64,000 bases of DNA from Neoscytalidium dimidiatum (taxonomy: Eukaryota > Ascomycota > Dothideomycetes > Botryosphaeriales > Botryosphaeriaceae): the NCBI GenBank assembly GCA_037367355.1, contig CM074705.1, positions 992,001-1,056,000 of the forward strand, in the 5' to 3' direction. Below, piece after piece: positions 1-10,689 of the stretch; the first letter of the stretch is position 1; each line of letters opens with the position of its first letter. A program made the translations under genes and the position numbers. The notes below the pieces were generated by a model that was not told where the DNA came from, did not search any database, and saw nothing but the letters and a program-made list of their open reading frames with translations.

Positions 1-476
1 GGCGATCTCCCGGCCTAGTCTTTCGCGGACAGCCTTGGCGGTGCCGGAGATAGAACCGATGGCGATGGAATGATCGCCGCCCAGGGTCAGCACGCAGCGA
101 CCCTTGCGAGCGTGTTCGTAGACCTGCTCGCTCAGCTTGCGGGTCACGGCACTGACTGCGCGCGGGCACTTCATGCCGCGGTGGTCAGGATCCTCCTTGG
201 GCACAACGTCGCCGTAGGTGTGGACCTGGCCATCGTAGCTGATGTTGAACTCGAGGTCATCCTTGAGCTGGTCGAGCAGGCCGGCCTCGATGAGGGCCAT
301 GGGGGCGGCATCGACACCAGCTTTCCTCTGCGGGGCGAGCCAGTCAGCACGTGCGACAAGCCTATCAAGGCGAGGTCGGGTCGAGGTACCTGGCCGCCAG
401 AGAAACCAACGGCAACGACACCAAGGTCGTCGCGGGTGGGCAGGAACTTGGGCTGAAGGGTGGGTGCGTGCGTCAT
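1..476 (-). CDS. Arginase, 5' part (truncated by the window edge)
   Basis: Arginase hydrolyses arginine to ornithine and urea. The ATG is at 476-474. Exon 1 (476-390, 29 codons) contains DLGVVAVGFSGGQ, the usual N-terminal start of fungal arginases. A 62-nt intron (389-328, GT...CAG) follows. Exon 2 runs from 327 to the window edge, reads KAGVDAAP and then DGQVHTYGDVVPKED, and reaches the ureohydrolase motif LTLGGDHSIAIGS, whose GGDHS histidine and aspartate are metal ligands or neighbours. The remaining two thirds, including the other manganese-binding aspartates, lie outside the window. The gene faces away from the repeat-family gene at 2139. Family assignment is firm; the exon junction rests on frame continuity plus conserved text on both sides. 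Confidence 0.93.
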
Positions 477-747
477 GTTTGAAGCGGTGAGCGGGGACGA
501 CGATTATGGGGGGAGGTTTTTTGCGGTCGCAGCGAGCTGAGGGAGGATGCAGGAGGCTGAAAGGGTACGGATGCTGCGTGGGGTGCTACACCGGAATGCT
601 GGTCGCGGATTTTGGGCGAACAAACGGCCAGCAGCGGGCGGAAGGCTATTTATGCTGCTTTGCCGGTCGGGTAAGACGCCCATCGTATCTATTCGGCTTT
701 ACGTAAATGGGCAGGACTGAGTTTTCGCGTTGGTGTTGAATTTCCCC

Positions 748-790
748 TAAGTACAGTTGCAGCCGGAGACGTCGTTTGCAACTGTACTTA
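748..790. repeat. Perfect 14-bp inverted repeat with a 15-nt loop
   Basis: Arm 748-761 (TAAGTACAGTTGCA) is exactly mirrored by arm 777-790 (TGCAACTGTACTTA), with 762-776 between them. It could be a dyad operator, a hairpin or the end of a small inverted-repeat element. No target-site duplication or transposase is evident, and its function is unknown. Confidence 0.8.
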
Positions 791-920
791 GCGGAAGTAG
801 TTTGGAGAGCGAGGCCTGGGCGGCGCCGCACGTTCGCGCTGCGGTGGAGCTCCCTGGCGGCCTGCGGCTCCGTGCTCGGCGCTATCCCATCCCCACGCAA
901 CGCCGCCCTGCTCTCCTCGC

Positions 921-956
921 TCTGCTCTGCCCTCTGCTCTGCCCTCTGCTCTGCCA
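921..956. repeat. Three tandem copies of a 12-mer (TCTGCTCTGCCC)
   Basis: Three consecutive near-identical copies; the last differs at the final base. This is a simple pyrimidine-rich minisatellite in the arginase upstream region. Confidence 0.8.
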
Positions 957-2138
957 TCCCGCACTTGCTATCTTCTCCTGGCGGCCCCCCTTGCGGCTGC
1001 CCACGGCTGTCGCACACGTCGCGTGCTGCTGTCTTCCGCCCCAGCTGCCACACGCGCGCCTCCTGCCTCCCGCCGCCTTTCGCCGTTGCGTCGCCGCGTC
1101 ATTGCGTCATTGCCCGCAGCCTCGCAGAGAGAGCCGCACTGCGCCAACCTGGAGCGTCCCCAGTCCGGTCCCATACCCCATGCCCCGTACTTGTCTGTCA
1201 CATGCCGTCTGTCAGATCCCAGCAGAGCCCTTTCCCCAGGTTCCGCCGCTATCAAACCAAGCTTTCCGGACAGCGTCCCGCGTCTGCTTCGCTCAACGCT
1301 CCTTATCCGACCCCGTCCCCATGTTACCCTACGCCAGGGCTGTGGGATCCCACGACTGTCCAGGCCACGGCGGTCATGCTTCGATGTGCCGCGTGCACGG
1401 AAAGTCAAAGACCGGAAACGCAAAAATCGCCCTGTCAGGCACGGGAGAGGTCGGGATGCGGAAGCGTCTGTCGAGACAGCTACATACGTACCCTGCCAAG
1501 CCGGCATGGCACCCCACGCCGAACAGACATCACTCGTGACCTCCTCGCACAGCTTTACATAGGTGAGCTAGTGGATGTTTCTGCCTCGAGACGATGTAAG
1601 TTAAAGACCCTCTGTTCTGGACGAGACCTGTACGCTAGGTTTCGTTCCACTCTCGGTTCGCCGGGCGCCACTGAGCGCTCCCACAGCCAGAATTCTGCTG
1701 CTCAGATTTTCAGGGTCCGTAAAAAGATAGCAGCTTTGCACTACCATGCAGACAATTCAATAGATGTCTGATCCACATAGATCCAATCTTCTAGGATCTA
1801 TAGTCTTAATCTAATTGCCGAGAGATCGTCTTCGAGTACAAGGTGTGAGCTTGCTGCGAGAAAACATGAGAGAAGATCTGGTGATATCGGAGACCAATGG
1901 CATTTGATATATGGCCTTCAATGTGGTCCTACTAGGGCATCGTGACCTCCTTCCGCCTCCAGCTACTCACAACCATCTCACCATTCGCACTCACTGTCCC
2001 TCTGCCGCCCACGAATACCCTGCTCTACTCGAGAACTTAATACCATCCATTTTACCAAGTTCAATCTTCTCACAACCGTACACCGCCGTTGTCCTTGCAA
2101 CAAACATTCACACCCACATTGGCTGTGTCTCCCGCACT

Positions 2139-2544
2139 ATGCCCCCCTCAGACACCGAGCGGTACTTCTTCTCCTTCTGGAGTCAACATTACGACTATAA
2201 CGAAGAATTCAATGTCCTCGTCAACTTTGTGCGACTTGCGCAGGAGCAGCGTTGGGAGCTTGGTTCTCAGGAATGGCGCCACAACTGGGTGCGCTTCCTC
2301 CACACTTCTCACCACCAACACATACTGACTGATACGCTTGCGATAGAATGCCTGCTTCGGTCGTACTTACACAAACAACCAGAACCCTTACGTCCCGACT
2401 GCCCACTCCAACCCGCGTCTCAAGGACTGCGTTCAAAAGTACAGTGAAGAAACAGCACAGGACGACCGCCAGGAGGATCGCAAGGAAGAGTTTGACAAGA
2501 TACGCAAAAATATCTTGTTTCGCGGCTGGACCACTAGGTCTTAA
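2139..2544 (+). CDS. Single-repeat member of an uncharacterised W-rich repeat family
   Basis: Two exons: 2139-2288 (50 codons) and 2347-2544 (66 codons with stop), giving 115 aa. The 58-nt intron 2289-2346 starts GTGCGC, contains a CTGAC branch site and ends ATAG. Splicing joins the two halves of a repeat: YFFSFWSQHYDYNEEFNVL and NFVRLAQEQRWELGSQEW, then WRHNW|NACFGRTY, matching WRRHWRACFGQDF in the larger neighbour at 3469. The C-terminal part (about 75-115) is charged and ends GWTTRS. An in-frame ATG at 1911 would add 76 residues of unlikely, UTR-like sequence, so 2139 is preferred. Function is unknown. The single repeat beside a multi-repeat paralogue suggests local duplication followed by repeat loss or gain. 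Confidence 0.72.
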
Positions 2545-3468
2545 GTGAGGTATCGGCAGTCGGCCAGCGCCCGAGCTGCCTTGATTATGGCCAATCACGC
2601 CTAGTATCTTTATTTCGATCCTTGGGAGAGCCTACACAAACCGAGTCTTGCAACTGGAGCTAATCATGTAACACACGCGACAAGAAGACGTCACATTACT
2701 ATGGCGAATCTAGTCTAAGTGGATTTGGTCTCAAATTGAAAGGGGAAGCGAGGGAAGCATGAAGTGTGTCGTTAAAGACACAGGCAGGAATGCGAACGGC
2801 AGGCTTCGGACACTCTGGTCACGTTGAAGGTTGATGCTTTCTCTGCTTTCAGAGGGCTGTACCTAAACGCAAAATTTCGTAGCACAACCAGAATCAAAAG
2901 GCTCCCAGTACTGGAACATGGGGTAACGCAAGCTTGGGGAACGAGGACCGATCGCTGAGGAGCCAAAGAAATTGGAGCACAAAATCAAGCGAAGCCGCAA
3001 AACATTCGAATGAACCAAGGAAGCCTAAGAAGAGGCCTGCCGGAAGGAAAGGAGAAAATTCAAGCCAATTCGACGGACTTGCACCACATGGCTCACAACA
3101 ATCAAATTGGATGCGGTCGGCGATGGATCCCAATTCCCATGATCGATGTCCTCATGAACTCATACGAGTCCAAATTGACAGTGGTTAGGCGGTGATAGAC
3201 TCAATCATCACGTGTTCTGCATAACATCTGTTCATGGTTATCTCTTTTGTGCCGTCACGATCACAACACCGTCACAGAAACGGCCGGAACAATCTGTGTG
3301 CGCCCATACATTCACCAGCGGCAAGCCGATGACCCGCATAGCCGTAAATTTAATCGCCAATCGATGGTCAGTATTTATACCACCCGCTGCATCGCCTTTC
3401 CTCACCCTTCTTCCCTGTAGCTGCCGATAATCTCCTCGAAACGACCACAGCCAAGTGCTGCCAGGAAG
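2545..3468. other. Intergenic region between the two repeat-family paralogues
   Basis: About 0.9 kb. Short open frames at 2894-3195 occur on both strands, but none shows the W-rich repeat or any family I recognise. It might contain decayed 3' sequence of the short paralogue; I could not demonstrate that by eye. Confidence 0.5.
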
Positions 3469-4760
3469 ATGCCTCCACCCGGCCCTACGGAGGGCTCGCC
3501 CGTCTATTTCACGACCGTTCCCGGCTACACCTTCAACGCGTCCCTTACCGTTCTCAATAACTTCATGGCTCTGGCCATCCAGCGCGGCTGGTCTATTGGC
3601 TCAAACGAATGGAAACAGAACTGGCGCAAATGTTTCAGCAGTAACTACACCGATGGTCAGAATCCCTTCGTAGTCTCCGCCGAAGACGTACGCTTCAACT
3701 TCTTCGCCGACTTTCCGGAGTACGATGTCGAACGAAGCGTCACAGTCATTCAGAATTTCAAGCGCCTTGCCCTCCGCCGCGGCTGGACTGTCAACTCTCC
3801 TACCTGGCGCCGCCATTGGCGTGCCTGCTTCGGCCAGGACTTCACTGAGGACGAAAACCCCTTCGCCGATCTCGCGCAGTCCACTTTCTTCCACGTGTTC
3901 CCAGACTATCAAGTCAACAGCACCGTCAGCGTTCTCGAGAATTTCAAATGCCTCTCCATCAAGCGTGGCTGGCGTATCAACTCTCCCGCCTGGCGCCGCC
4001 ATTGGAAGAAATGCTTCGGTCGCGCGTACCTTGGATTGGACCAACCTTTCAGCCGTAGCGAGGAGAATGAAGACGCAGACATAGACACCGACACCGGGGT
4101 TAGTGCCCTTACTACCGTCTCCAGCCGTCGGCCACCGCCATGCAGACCCAACCCCACGGTCACCCTCCAGGCAGAATTCGCTCGTGTGGCGCTCAGTAAT
4201 GGTCTTCAGCCGCGTTCACGTGAGTGGCGCGACGCCCGCACCCAGTTCTTCCATGAAGAGTTCCATCGCTTCTTTGATCCTTCGACCAGTAAGTTGGAGA
4301 ATTGGCAAAAGCTGTGCCGCATCATCCACGTTCCTGTCGGAGAGTCTATCACGCAGTGCAAGAGGGTAAGTAGAGCACCCTTAAGTGATAGTCTCGTCTT
4401 TAGCTATCCTATAGTCCAACCGTTATGACTGTGCTAAGTGTTATATTCTGTCTACAGGCCTTGAAGAACGGCTCGGTCATGATCAATCTCGTCAATCTCG
4501 TGAACCACATGCGCAGTCTGCCCTCAGAACAGGGACTTGGCAGTGAGATCGGCATGATGGCTGGACCGGAGACCGGTGGGCCGGGTGAGCATGTGCGTTT
4601 GATCAAGTTCGAAAGCTGGTCAAGTTTCCTGAATTATACCCGGAAGCACCCCTTCCCGAAGCAGGTCGCCAAGGCCAATGGCTTTATCAATGCCCTCCTG
4701 CGTGTCCTGTCGCGCAAGCCTAAGCACTCTATCGAGCTTGCTAGTACTTCTACCATATAA
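3469..4760 (+). CDS. Tandem W-rich repeat protein of unknown function
   Basis: Two exons, 3469-4365 (299 codons) and 4458-4760, separated by a 92-nt intron (GTAAGT...TACAG), giving 399 aa. Three units of about 62 residues lie near 13-72, 76-136 and 137-196. They follow a pattern of F-x-x-F-P-x-Y, then SV-x-x-x-NF-x-x-LA-x-x-RGW, then NSxxWRRHWxxCF and an NPF-like end. A fourth, degenerate unit near 227-290 keeps FARVALSNGLQPRSREW. The C-terminal exon (KNGSVMINLVNLVNHMR...) is not repetitive. No signal peptide, membrane segment or catalytic motif is visible. The regular W/F/R pattern suggests small helical modules for binding protein or nucleic acid, but that is inference. The neighbour at 2139 is a single-unit paralogue. 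Confidence 0.82.
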
Positions 4761-5140
4761 CTGGTGCTTACCTATTCACTGTTGCAGCTGCACTCTCTCA
4801 ATGTCTCGGGATCGTGCATCCCTAGTAGCAGTTTAGATTATAGCTCTCCTAGCGATTGATTGGACGAAAACTTTCGTAGGTGAGAGTGGCATGCCTGTTG
4901 CTTGGAAAGAGGGAATTCCGCTGTTGCTTTTCCTAGCAGCGCAACTAATTCCCATCTTCCCACCCCGAGGTGGAGCTGTTGTCTGGGCGTAAACGGTTTC
5001 GATTTTCCAAGGTTATTTGCCTTCGGGAAATGCTCTGGCTTTCCACATGAGAGCCCTATTTGTTGCTGCGATAGTTCCAAGATTGCAGGAGGGGGTTGGG
5101 TATCATTGTCTGACTGGCTCACTAGCTAATTACATTTGCT
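4761..5140. other. Convergent 3' intergenic region
   Basis: 380 bp between the stop codons of the plus-strand repeat-family gene and the minus-strand methyltransferase. It should hold both 3' UTRs. I see no other feature. Confidence 0.6.
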
Positions 5141-6542
5141 TCAATCCGTCTTAAAAACTTCCTCTTTCGAAGGATCTGCCCTTCGTTTCAGAGCGACGAA
5201 GAAAGCTTCTTTGGATTCCTGTAGTTGACTGTCAAAGGGGGCTCAATACGGAGTCACAAAGGCAAAATACTCACGCTCCTTGATGACTCGGGCTTCTCCC
5301 GAACAACCTTCTCGAACAACGTACGCAGCCTTTTCTCCAATGCCTTGTCCTCGGCGCCCTGGTAGAACTTGCAGACAAAATGGCCGCCTGTGCGCAGTGT
5401 GTCGAAAGCGAAAGTGAGGGCGGCATAACAAAGGTCCTAAATTCGGCGCATCAGGAAGGATTCCATGTAATGTCGTAAAGCATGGTGGCAGAGCCTTACC
5501 ATGCTGCCCGCGTGGTCTCTAAACGCTATCCCGCTCGTGTTCATCATCCTAAGATAGGGCTCAGTAAGGCTCCTCTTGTAGAAACCGGAGGTCTGATCCC
5601 AGGGCTCGGACATATCACTCAGCACAACATCGACAACACGACCCAACGCCTCATCCTGCGCGCGCCTGCTTAACCTGTGCTTCTTGGTATCGTCGACGGA
5701 GATTGCACCAGCATGGTTCCCGGACTGACCTCCGGAGGGATGATTTTCTTCATCAGGCCTCGCAATCAGAGGCGCTCTCCTCTCCCGATCGATATAGCCC
5801 CTCTCTTGCTCTTCCAGCTCGTCCTCAGTATAGCCTTTGCCCTCAGCTTCGTTTCCTTCCTCCACCTCGTCAGCTTCACCCTCCCCTTCCTCCCCCGCCC
5901 AGATCACCTGCCTCTGCACAGCCCTTCCCCTCTCCGGGTCTTGCACATAAGCCCTGACTTCAGCTTGCACGGCCTCGCTGAGGAAATTCCCTTGTATGGT
6001 GGATACGCCCCTGGGCGGTTGGGCGGGTATAACGTCGATGCCGATGACGCGGCCGCCGGGCTGGGTGCGATCGATGGCGACTTGGGACCACGAGCCGGGA
6101 GCGTAACCAAGATCAACGACGGTGGCGCCCGGTCTGAAGAGGCGATAGCGCTCGTTCATCTACGCATTGGGCCAATGGATCAGCCACTGTGCACTTTTCT
6201 GTCTTTTTTTTTTTTTTTCTTTTCATAACTGCTCGTCCCCGTGGTGTATGCACATACCTCAAGAAGCTTGAATGCAGCGCGGCTCTTGAGGCCGCGAACT
6301 TTGGCTTCCTTGGCAAAGCGGTCGCGAGCCTGGCGGCCCTTCCAGCGCATGGACGACGAGGCGGGGCGGACGCAGCAGCGCGGTGTGGATGCGGGCGGGA
6401 GGTTATGGCGGACGGGCGTCAATGCGAGAAGGGTGCGTCGCGTCGCGCATTGCGAAATGCTTCGGCGACGGCAAGCCGACGGCAACGGCTGGCCGAGCAG
6501 GGCGTCGTCGGCCAGCTGGCGGATGAGGCGGAGGGAGAGCAT
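5141..6542 (-). CDS. mrm2: Mitochondrial rRNA 2'-O-ribose methyltransferase (RrmJ/FtsJ family, MRM2-like)
   Basis: Four exons: 6542-6258, 6159-5500, 5436-5275 and 5218-5141, giving 394 aa, with introns of 98, 63 and 56 nt. The enzyme uses SAM to methylate a ribose 2'-OH in mitochondrial large-subunit rRNA (role known for the family). The Arg/Ser-rich, acid-poor first 60 residues look like a mitochondrial presequence. FtsJ signatures are LKSRAAFKLLE with catalytic K86, the SAM loop VVDLGYAPGSW (109-119), LSDMSEPWDQTSG with D277, GGHFVCKFYQG with K338, and SESKEAFFVAL with E373, completing the K-D-K-E tetrad. A long acidic insert separates SAM-loop and D277 regions, including EEGEGEADEVEEGNEAEGKG. 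Intron 1 holds an uninterrupted run of 15 A on the coding strand. Every junction restores conserved sequence. Confidence 0.9.
6204..6218. repeat. Poly(T) tract, 15 nt, inside intron 1 of the MRM2-like gene
   Basis: Homopolymer run on the plus strand, read as poly(A) in the transcript, about 45 nt from the 3' splice site. Its length is likely to vary between strains or sequencing platforms. Confidence 0.9.
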
Positions 6543-7337
6543 TGCGATGGCAGGAGAGCACGAATTGGAAACGGCACAAAGGGCGGATGGATTGCGGAGA
6601 CAGAAGCTGTCACTGTGCTAGTGCTGCAGAACTGTGGCTGCGAGCTCGGAGCACCGCCACAGCTGCGAGTAAGGTGAGATGGGCTTCTTGTTCCTTGTAA
6701 CTTTCCCATCCGGCCCTCTTCCAAGCCAGCGGAAGGGGAATCCAGCATAAACATCATGCTCGTACAGCTAGAGCCCGGATTGCTGCTTGCGAGAACAAAC
6801 GAGCAGCAATTGTCGTGCGTAAAGCAAGGCAGGCTGTCTGGGAGCTTGCTACACTCGGGCCCACAGAGCGCGAATAGGCTCGCCAATAATAAGCTCTGCA
6901 TTCCAAACAGGCCCAATTGCTCTCGCCCAGCGCAGCGTCTTACCCCGAAGTCCGGAGCGCGGGGGCACGGCAAGGAATCTGGTGGTTCCCAATCGGGCAG
7001 CATCACGATATCACCACGTCGCTCGCTGCCCCGACCCTCTCCCCCCTTCGCCGAAAGTCGGCTCGCGCTCCAGCACAGCGATGTCGGACCCCCCCTGCAT
7101 GCCCAGCGAGTTCGGAATCTTTACGACGTTTGAAGTTCGTCGTCAAGCTCCGATCAGGCCCGTATAAGCCTCTGCGCCTGTCGAGAGCCGCTTGTCTCCA
7201 TTCCCGTGTGCAGTCCCAACCCGGAGCTTGGGCGCCCCGTGTTCACAGTATTACTGCTGCTACTGCGCTATGTGTGCCGTCTACCTACAAACCGCCTTGG
7301 GTGGCCGTAGTCGGCGCATCTTTCTGCAGACGTGCAG
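6543..7337. other. Intergenic region upstream of MRM2-like gene and downstream of RFT1
   Basis: About 0.8 kb. Several overlapping open frames exist on both strands (for example 6917-7489 plus) but have no recognisable domain and partly overlap RFT1 antisense. I take it as the MRM2-like promoter plus the RFT1 3' UTR. Confidence 0.55.
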
Positions 7338-9104
7338 TCAATTCTCCTTCTTTTCCGGAGGTGCCTCCTTCTTCGGGCGCAGCATGTGGTAGCATTGGAG
7401 CAGATAGTCGCGTTCAAGAGCCAGGCTGGGCCACTACGTCAGCAACCGCATCATCTCTCTCCCCAGCCAGGGTCACAACACTTACATAGTCAACCCCAAA
7501 ACACCAGCAACCGCCCCTGACTTGACAAGCTCTCCAAGGAGCCCGTACTCGTTCATAATTCCTTCTGTCAATTTGAACGCTGCCGGTGCAGTCACCGCGA
7601 CCGCGACGCTCAAGCCCTTTGGCATCGTGGCCACATAGTCGAAATTCTAGCGTAGCAGAATCAGTCCAAAACACCCGCGGAGGATGAAAGTGCTCCAACA
7701 CTCACCTCGCCTTCCTTCCTGAACCAGCCACCGATGAACGCCGCCGCCCACGCAATCCTCAACCCCATGTTCACGCAATTCGCCCAGACCAGCCCCCTGG
7801 CGCCCATCCCCAACACCCTCAGAAACACATACGCCGCCCCGGCGAAGCCGCCGAAAAACACGCCCATGTACATCGACTGGCGATGCAGCTCCGCGTTCGT
7901 CGCGACCGAAGCGACGAAGGCCTCCGTGACGCCGTTCAGCGCCAGCAGCGGGATGTAGTAACAGTATGCTGCCAGCGTGTCGCCCGCGCCCGTATCCGCC
8001 CAGCGCGAGCCCGCCACCACCCGCAGCAGCAGTGGCGCGAGCGTCGGGCCGAGCCCGCAGACCGCCAGCGAGATGAGCGCGTAGAGGTGGATGATCGTCT
8101 GCAGGATGACGCGCGCCTGCCGGATGCCCGTCGCCTCGCGCTTGCGGCTCGCCGGGTCGGGCGCGCAGAGCTTCGCGAAAAGATTGCGGCTACTCTCCTC
8201 GATGGGCTGGAAGAGCATGCGCGCGATCAGCCCCCCGTAGTTGGACGCCAGCGCGTACGCGCCCTGGTCGCGGAGCGTGGTCAGCGACGTGATCAGGATG
8301 GCATCGCCCTGCGTAAGCACGTATTTGATGCTGGACTGGAGGAAGAGCGATAGCCCGAGCTTGCAGAGAGAGCGGGGGAACCAGTCTATGATGTACTCCT
8401 TCGGGTCGCTGGAATTGTGTCAGCTCGGGATCGGTTGGTATAGGAACGGCGGCGAGGGGATACCCTTTCTTCAATGCCTGGAGCAGCAGAGAGAAGCTTT
8501 CCTTCTTGGATACGGGCACGACACGCCGAGTGTAGACGGCCAACAGAACAAGGGAGTATGCAAGCTGACCGATGGCGAACGGTGAGGCTCCGGGCTCGCA
8601 GCCGAACTTGCTAGCGAAGATGGCGAATCCGCAAGTCGCGAAGCATCTCACAAGAGTTGCCATGCTCTCAGCAGATGCTCTGATATTATAAAGCATTAGC
8701 TGCTGCGTTGCCGTAAAAGCGGGCTCGGTGTAGAGCTCGAAAATGGTAGCATAGGCGTAGATCCACAGCGACTGCCGGAAGTAGGCCACGTCAGGTACGC
8801 CGGCGCGCAGCCAAGTCCAGGCGAGGACATGAGAAAGGACAAAGCCCAGAGCAATGGCTATGTAGGACAGGTTGATGACAGCCTGGATGCTGCCGGTCTG
8901 CCTCTGAAGCGCAACGCGAAGACTTTCCCGAGAGAAGTACAGGACGGAAATAGAGAAGAGCTCGAGCTGGGCGGAGATGCCGAGAAGCTCTGGAGAAAGA
9001 AATCGCAGCAGAACTTGATTGACGGCGAAAGTGAGAGCGCGCGATCCGACTTGTAGGAGAATGAGAAAGGTGGCCCCCTTTGCGGAAGCGGAGAGAGCGG
9101 ACAT
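7338..9104 (-). CDS. RFT1: RFT1 family ER membrane protein (N-glycan lipid-linked oligosaccharide pathway)
   Basis: Four exons: 9104-8464, 8408-7706, 7646-7486 and 7425-7338, giving 530 aa, the usual RFT1 length; introns are 55, 59 and 60 nt. RFT1 is a multispanning ER protein required for translocation or use of Man5GlcNAc2-PP-dolichol in N-glycosylation (family knowledge; the flippase role itself is debated). The N-terminus reads [20 protein letters not shown], then [11 protein letters not shown]. The middle holds [20 protein letters not shown] and [17 protein letters not shown], the most conserved stretch of the family. The C-terminus ends [15 protein letters not shown] and a lysine-rich tail (KKEN). 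For the last exon I chose the CCCAG acceptor at 7427-7426, because the upstream TAG acceptor would break the ERDYLLQCY frame. The next gene upstream on this strand is the tyrosinase. Confidence 0.93.
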
Positions 9105-9486
9105 CCTGGGCTATTCTGGAACGTGATCCCGCTCGGAAGCTCACCACACTGGAATTCAGTCAGTGGTTTTGACCAAAGTCATTGAGTTCTGCAGAGTTCG
9201 ACTTTGCAAACCAAGGTGTATTGAGATGGAGTTGGAAGAGGCTGAAGCCCGCTTAAAGGCCAGATAGGAAGTCGTGGCCCGTGCGGCCACTTATTCAATC
9301 TCACCCGTGCTCCCCTTTGTCGATCCACAGCGACCTCACCACGATTATGACCATCGCCTGCTCGTCGATTAAAAGACAATGTGGATCAAGTTTTTTCTTT
9401 TCTGTTTCCTATTGACACAGCCACCATTATCAACCTCTGAAGGACAAGATTGTCGTGGCCAGCCCCCCGGCTACTTTTCCAATCTC
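9105..9486. other. Tandem intergenic region (RFT1 promoter, tyrosinase 3' UTR)
   Basis: 382 bp between the tyrosinase stop and the RFT1 start, both minus strand. No other feature seen. Confidence 0.6.
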
Positions 9487-10689
9487 TCACTCATAGCTAT
9501 AGCAAAGTGTACCTCCTTGAGGATCCAGCAAGTCTTCCAACGTTGCGTTGCCAGCGAGCGGCCCAATGTTGATCTCGAAGTCCAGCGTTACGCTCTTCCC
9601 ACCGTAGTCAAAGGGGTCCACCGGTCCACCAACCTGATGAAACCGTGTTGGCAGGTCCTTCTGCTGCCACTCCCACAGGATCCGATCCAGATTGGTATGA
9701 TGAAGGTAGAATAAAGGATCTCCAGGGGAATTCGCAGCGTCTCCAATCGTTCCGAGAACACCGCCGACGCCGAAATGTCCGCTCCCGTGGATATTCGGTG
9801 CCGAAAAACTCGGGATTCCCTCCAGCGCGTAGGCGAAGCTCGCGTAGTCCGGCTGGCTTGTCACATAGTCGACCAAGCTCTGCTGTGCGAAGCTGTTCAT
9901 CACCCATGGTGTGAAGTCTCGCTTCAGGCACCCCGGCAAACCAATGTTAACCCGGAATGCCGGATACACGAACGGTCCGTCCTGTACGCATCCGCCGCCT
10001 GTGTGGCCGGTCAGGTTGAGCGGGTTCTGCTCAGCCGTGGCATCGACCCACGGGCCGTTGCCGCCGAAGCCGATGAGCGGGTCGAACACGGCTGATTCAA
10101 AAATCGATGTGCTGTTTTGGTCTGCAGATGCGTCGAGGGACCAATTCCAGTAGCTTGTGTTTCAGGAGTCAGTCTCGGGGGCTGCTTTGGAAGGACCAGG
10201 GCCAGTCCAAGGACGTACGGTTGGGCGCCCCTATATCCGCATTCCTCCCTCAGCGCTTTCTCATAAGTCGCGACGAAGTAACGGTGCCAGAGCACAAAAT
10301 GACCCTGCAGAAGTAGGTCAGTCTTTGGGGGGTGAGACAATGAAAAGTGCAGACGTACAACCCAATGGATTCTTGGCGTCTGTTCGCTGTGGATAGCATG
10401 GTGGTCGTCGAAGCGGTTGATGGTTCCATTCAGCCCCGAAATGGCGGGTGTCCAGCTGAGACAGAAAACGGCATCGATGTATGACTTCCTCTCAAATATT
10501 GAAAGATTTCTCCTGCGGAGCAGACTCAAGTCAGAACCTCAGCCAAGGCTCTTCAGGAACCAAGAGCACGTACCACTCCTTCCGTAGCGGCGGATTCGCG
10601 CAACTCTCTTTGGCAACGGCAGGTGCGACGAAAACAACAACAGCTAAGCTGCGAAGAGTGACCCGCAAAGTCGAGAGATGCATCTTCAT
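9487..10689 (-). CDS. Secreted tyrosinase-family copper oxidase
   Basis: Four exons: 10689-10574, 10512-10359, 10304-10219 and 10153-9487, giving 340 aa; introns are 61, 54 and 65 nt. A signal peptide is clear: basic start, hydrophobic SLAVVVFVAPAVA, cleavage near residue 26. Type-3 copper centre: CuA histidines lie in DDHHAIH (76-80), RIHWV (H88) and GHFVLWHRYF (H92, H97). CuB has HGSGH (H241, H245) and GDPLFYLHHTNLDRILWEWQ (H270, H271). The family oxidises phenols or o-aminophenols to quinones. N-glycosylation sequons include NGT, NST, NLT and NAT. The protein is compact and ends soon after the catalytic core (CYSYE), without the long C-terminal lid domain of intracellular melanogenic tyrosinases. 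It may therefore act outside the cell without proteolytic activation. The substrate cannot be read from sequence. Confidence 0.9.

Larger units (their letters stand above)
477..2138. other. Intergenic region between divergent genes (arginase and repeat-family gene)
   Basis: About 1.66 kb without a recognisable gene. Overlapping open frames at 757-1771 are Cys/Arg/Pro-rich, open in several frames at once and resemble no family, so I read them as base-composition artefacts. The stretch contains a perfect 14-bp inverted repeat (748-790) and a threefold 12-mer repeat (921-956), both listed separately. The last 200 bp are pyrimidine-rich, as expected for the 5' leader of the gene at 2139. Confidence 0.6.

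Noticed and set aside
757..1771. Overlapping plus-strand open frames of 179-331 codons
   Set aside because: Three frames are open together, with Cys/Arg/Pro-rich products, no domain and a simple 12-mer repeat inside. This is best explained by composition.
1911..2138. In-frame upstream ATG (1911) for the single-repeat gene
   Set aside because: The added 76 residues look like translated pyrimidine-rich leader, and the repeat-family similarity begins just after the ATG at 2139.
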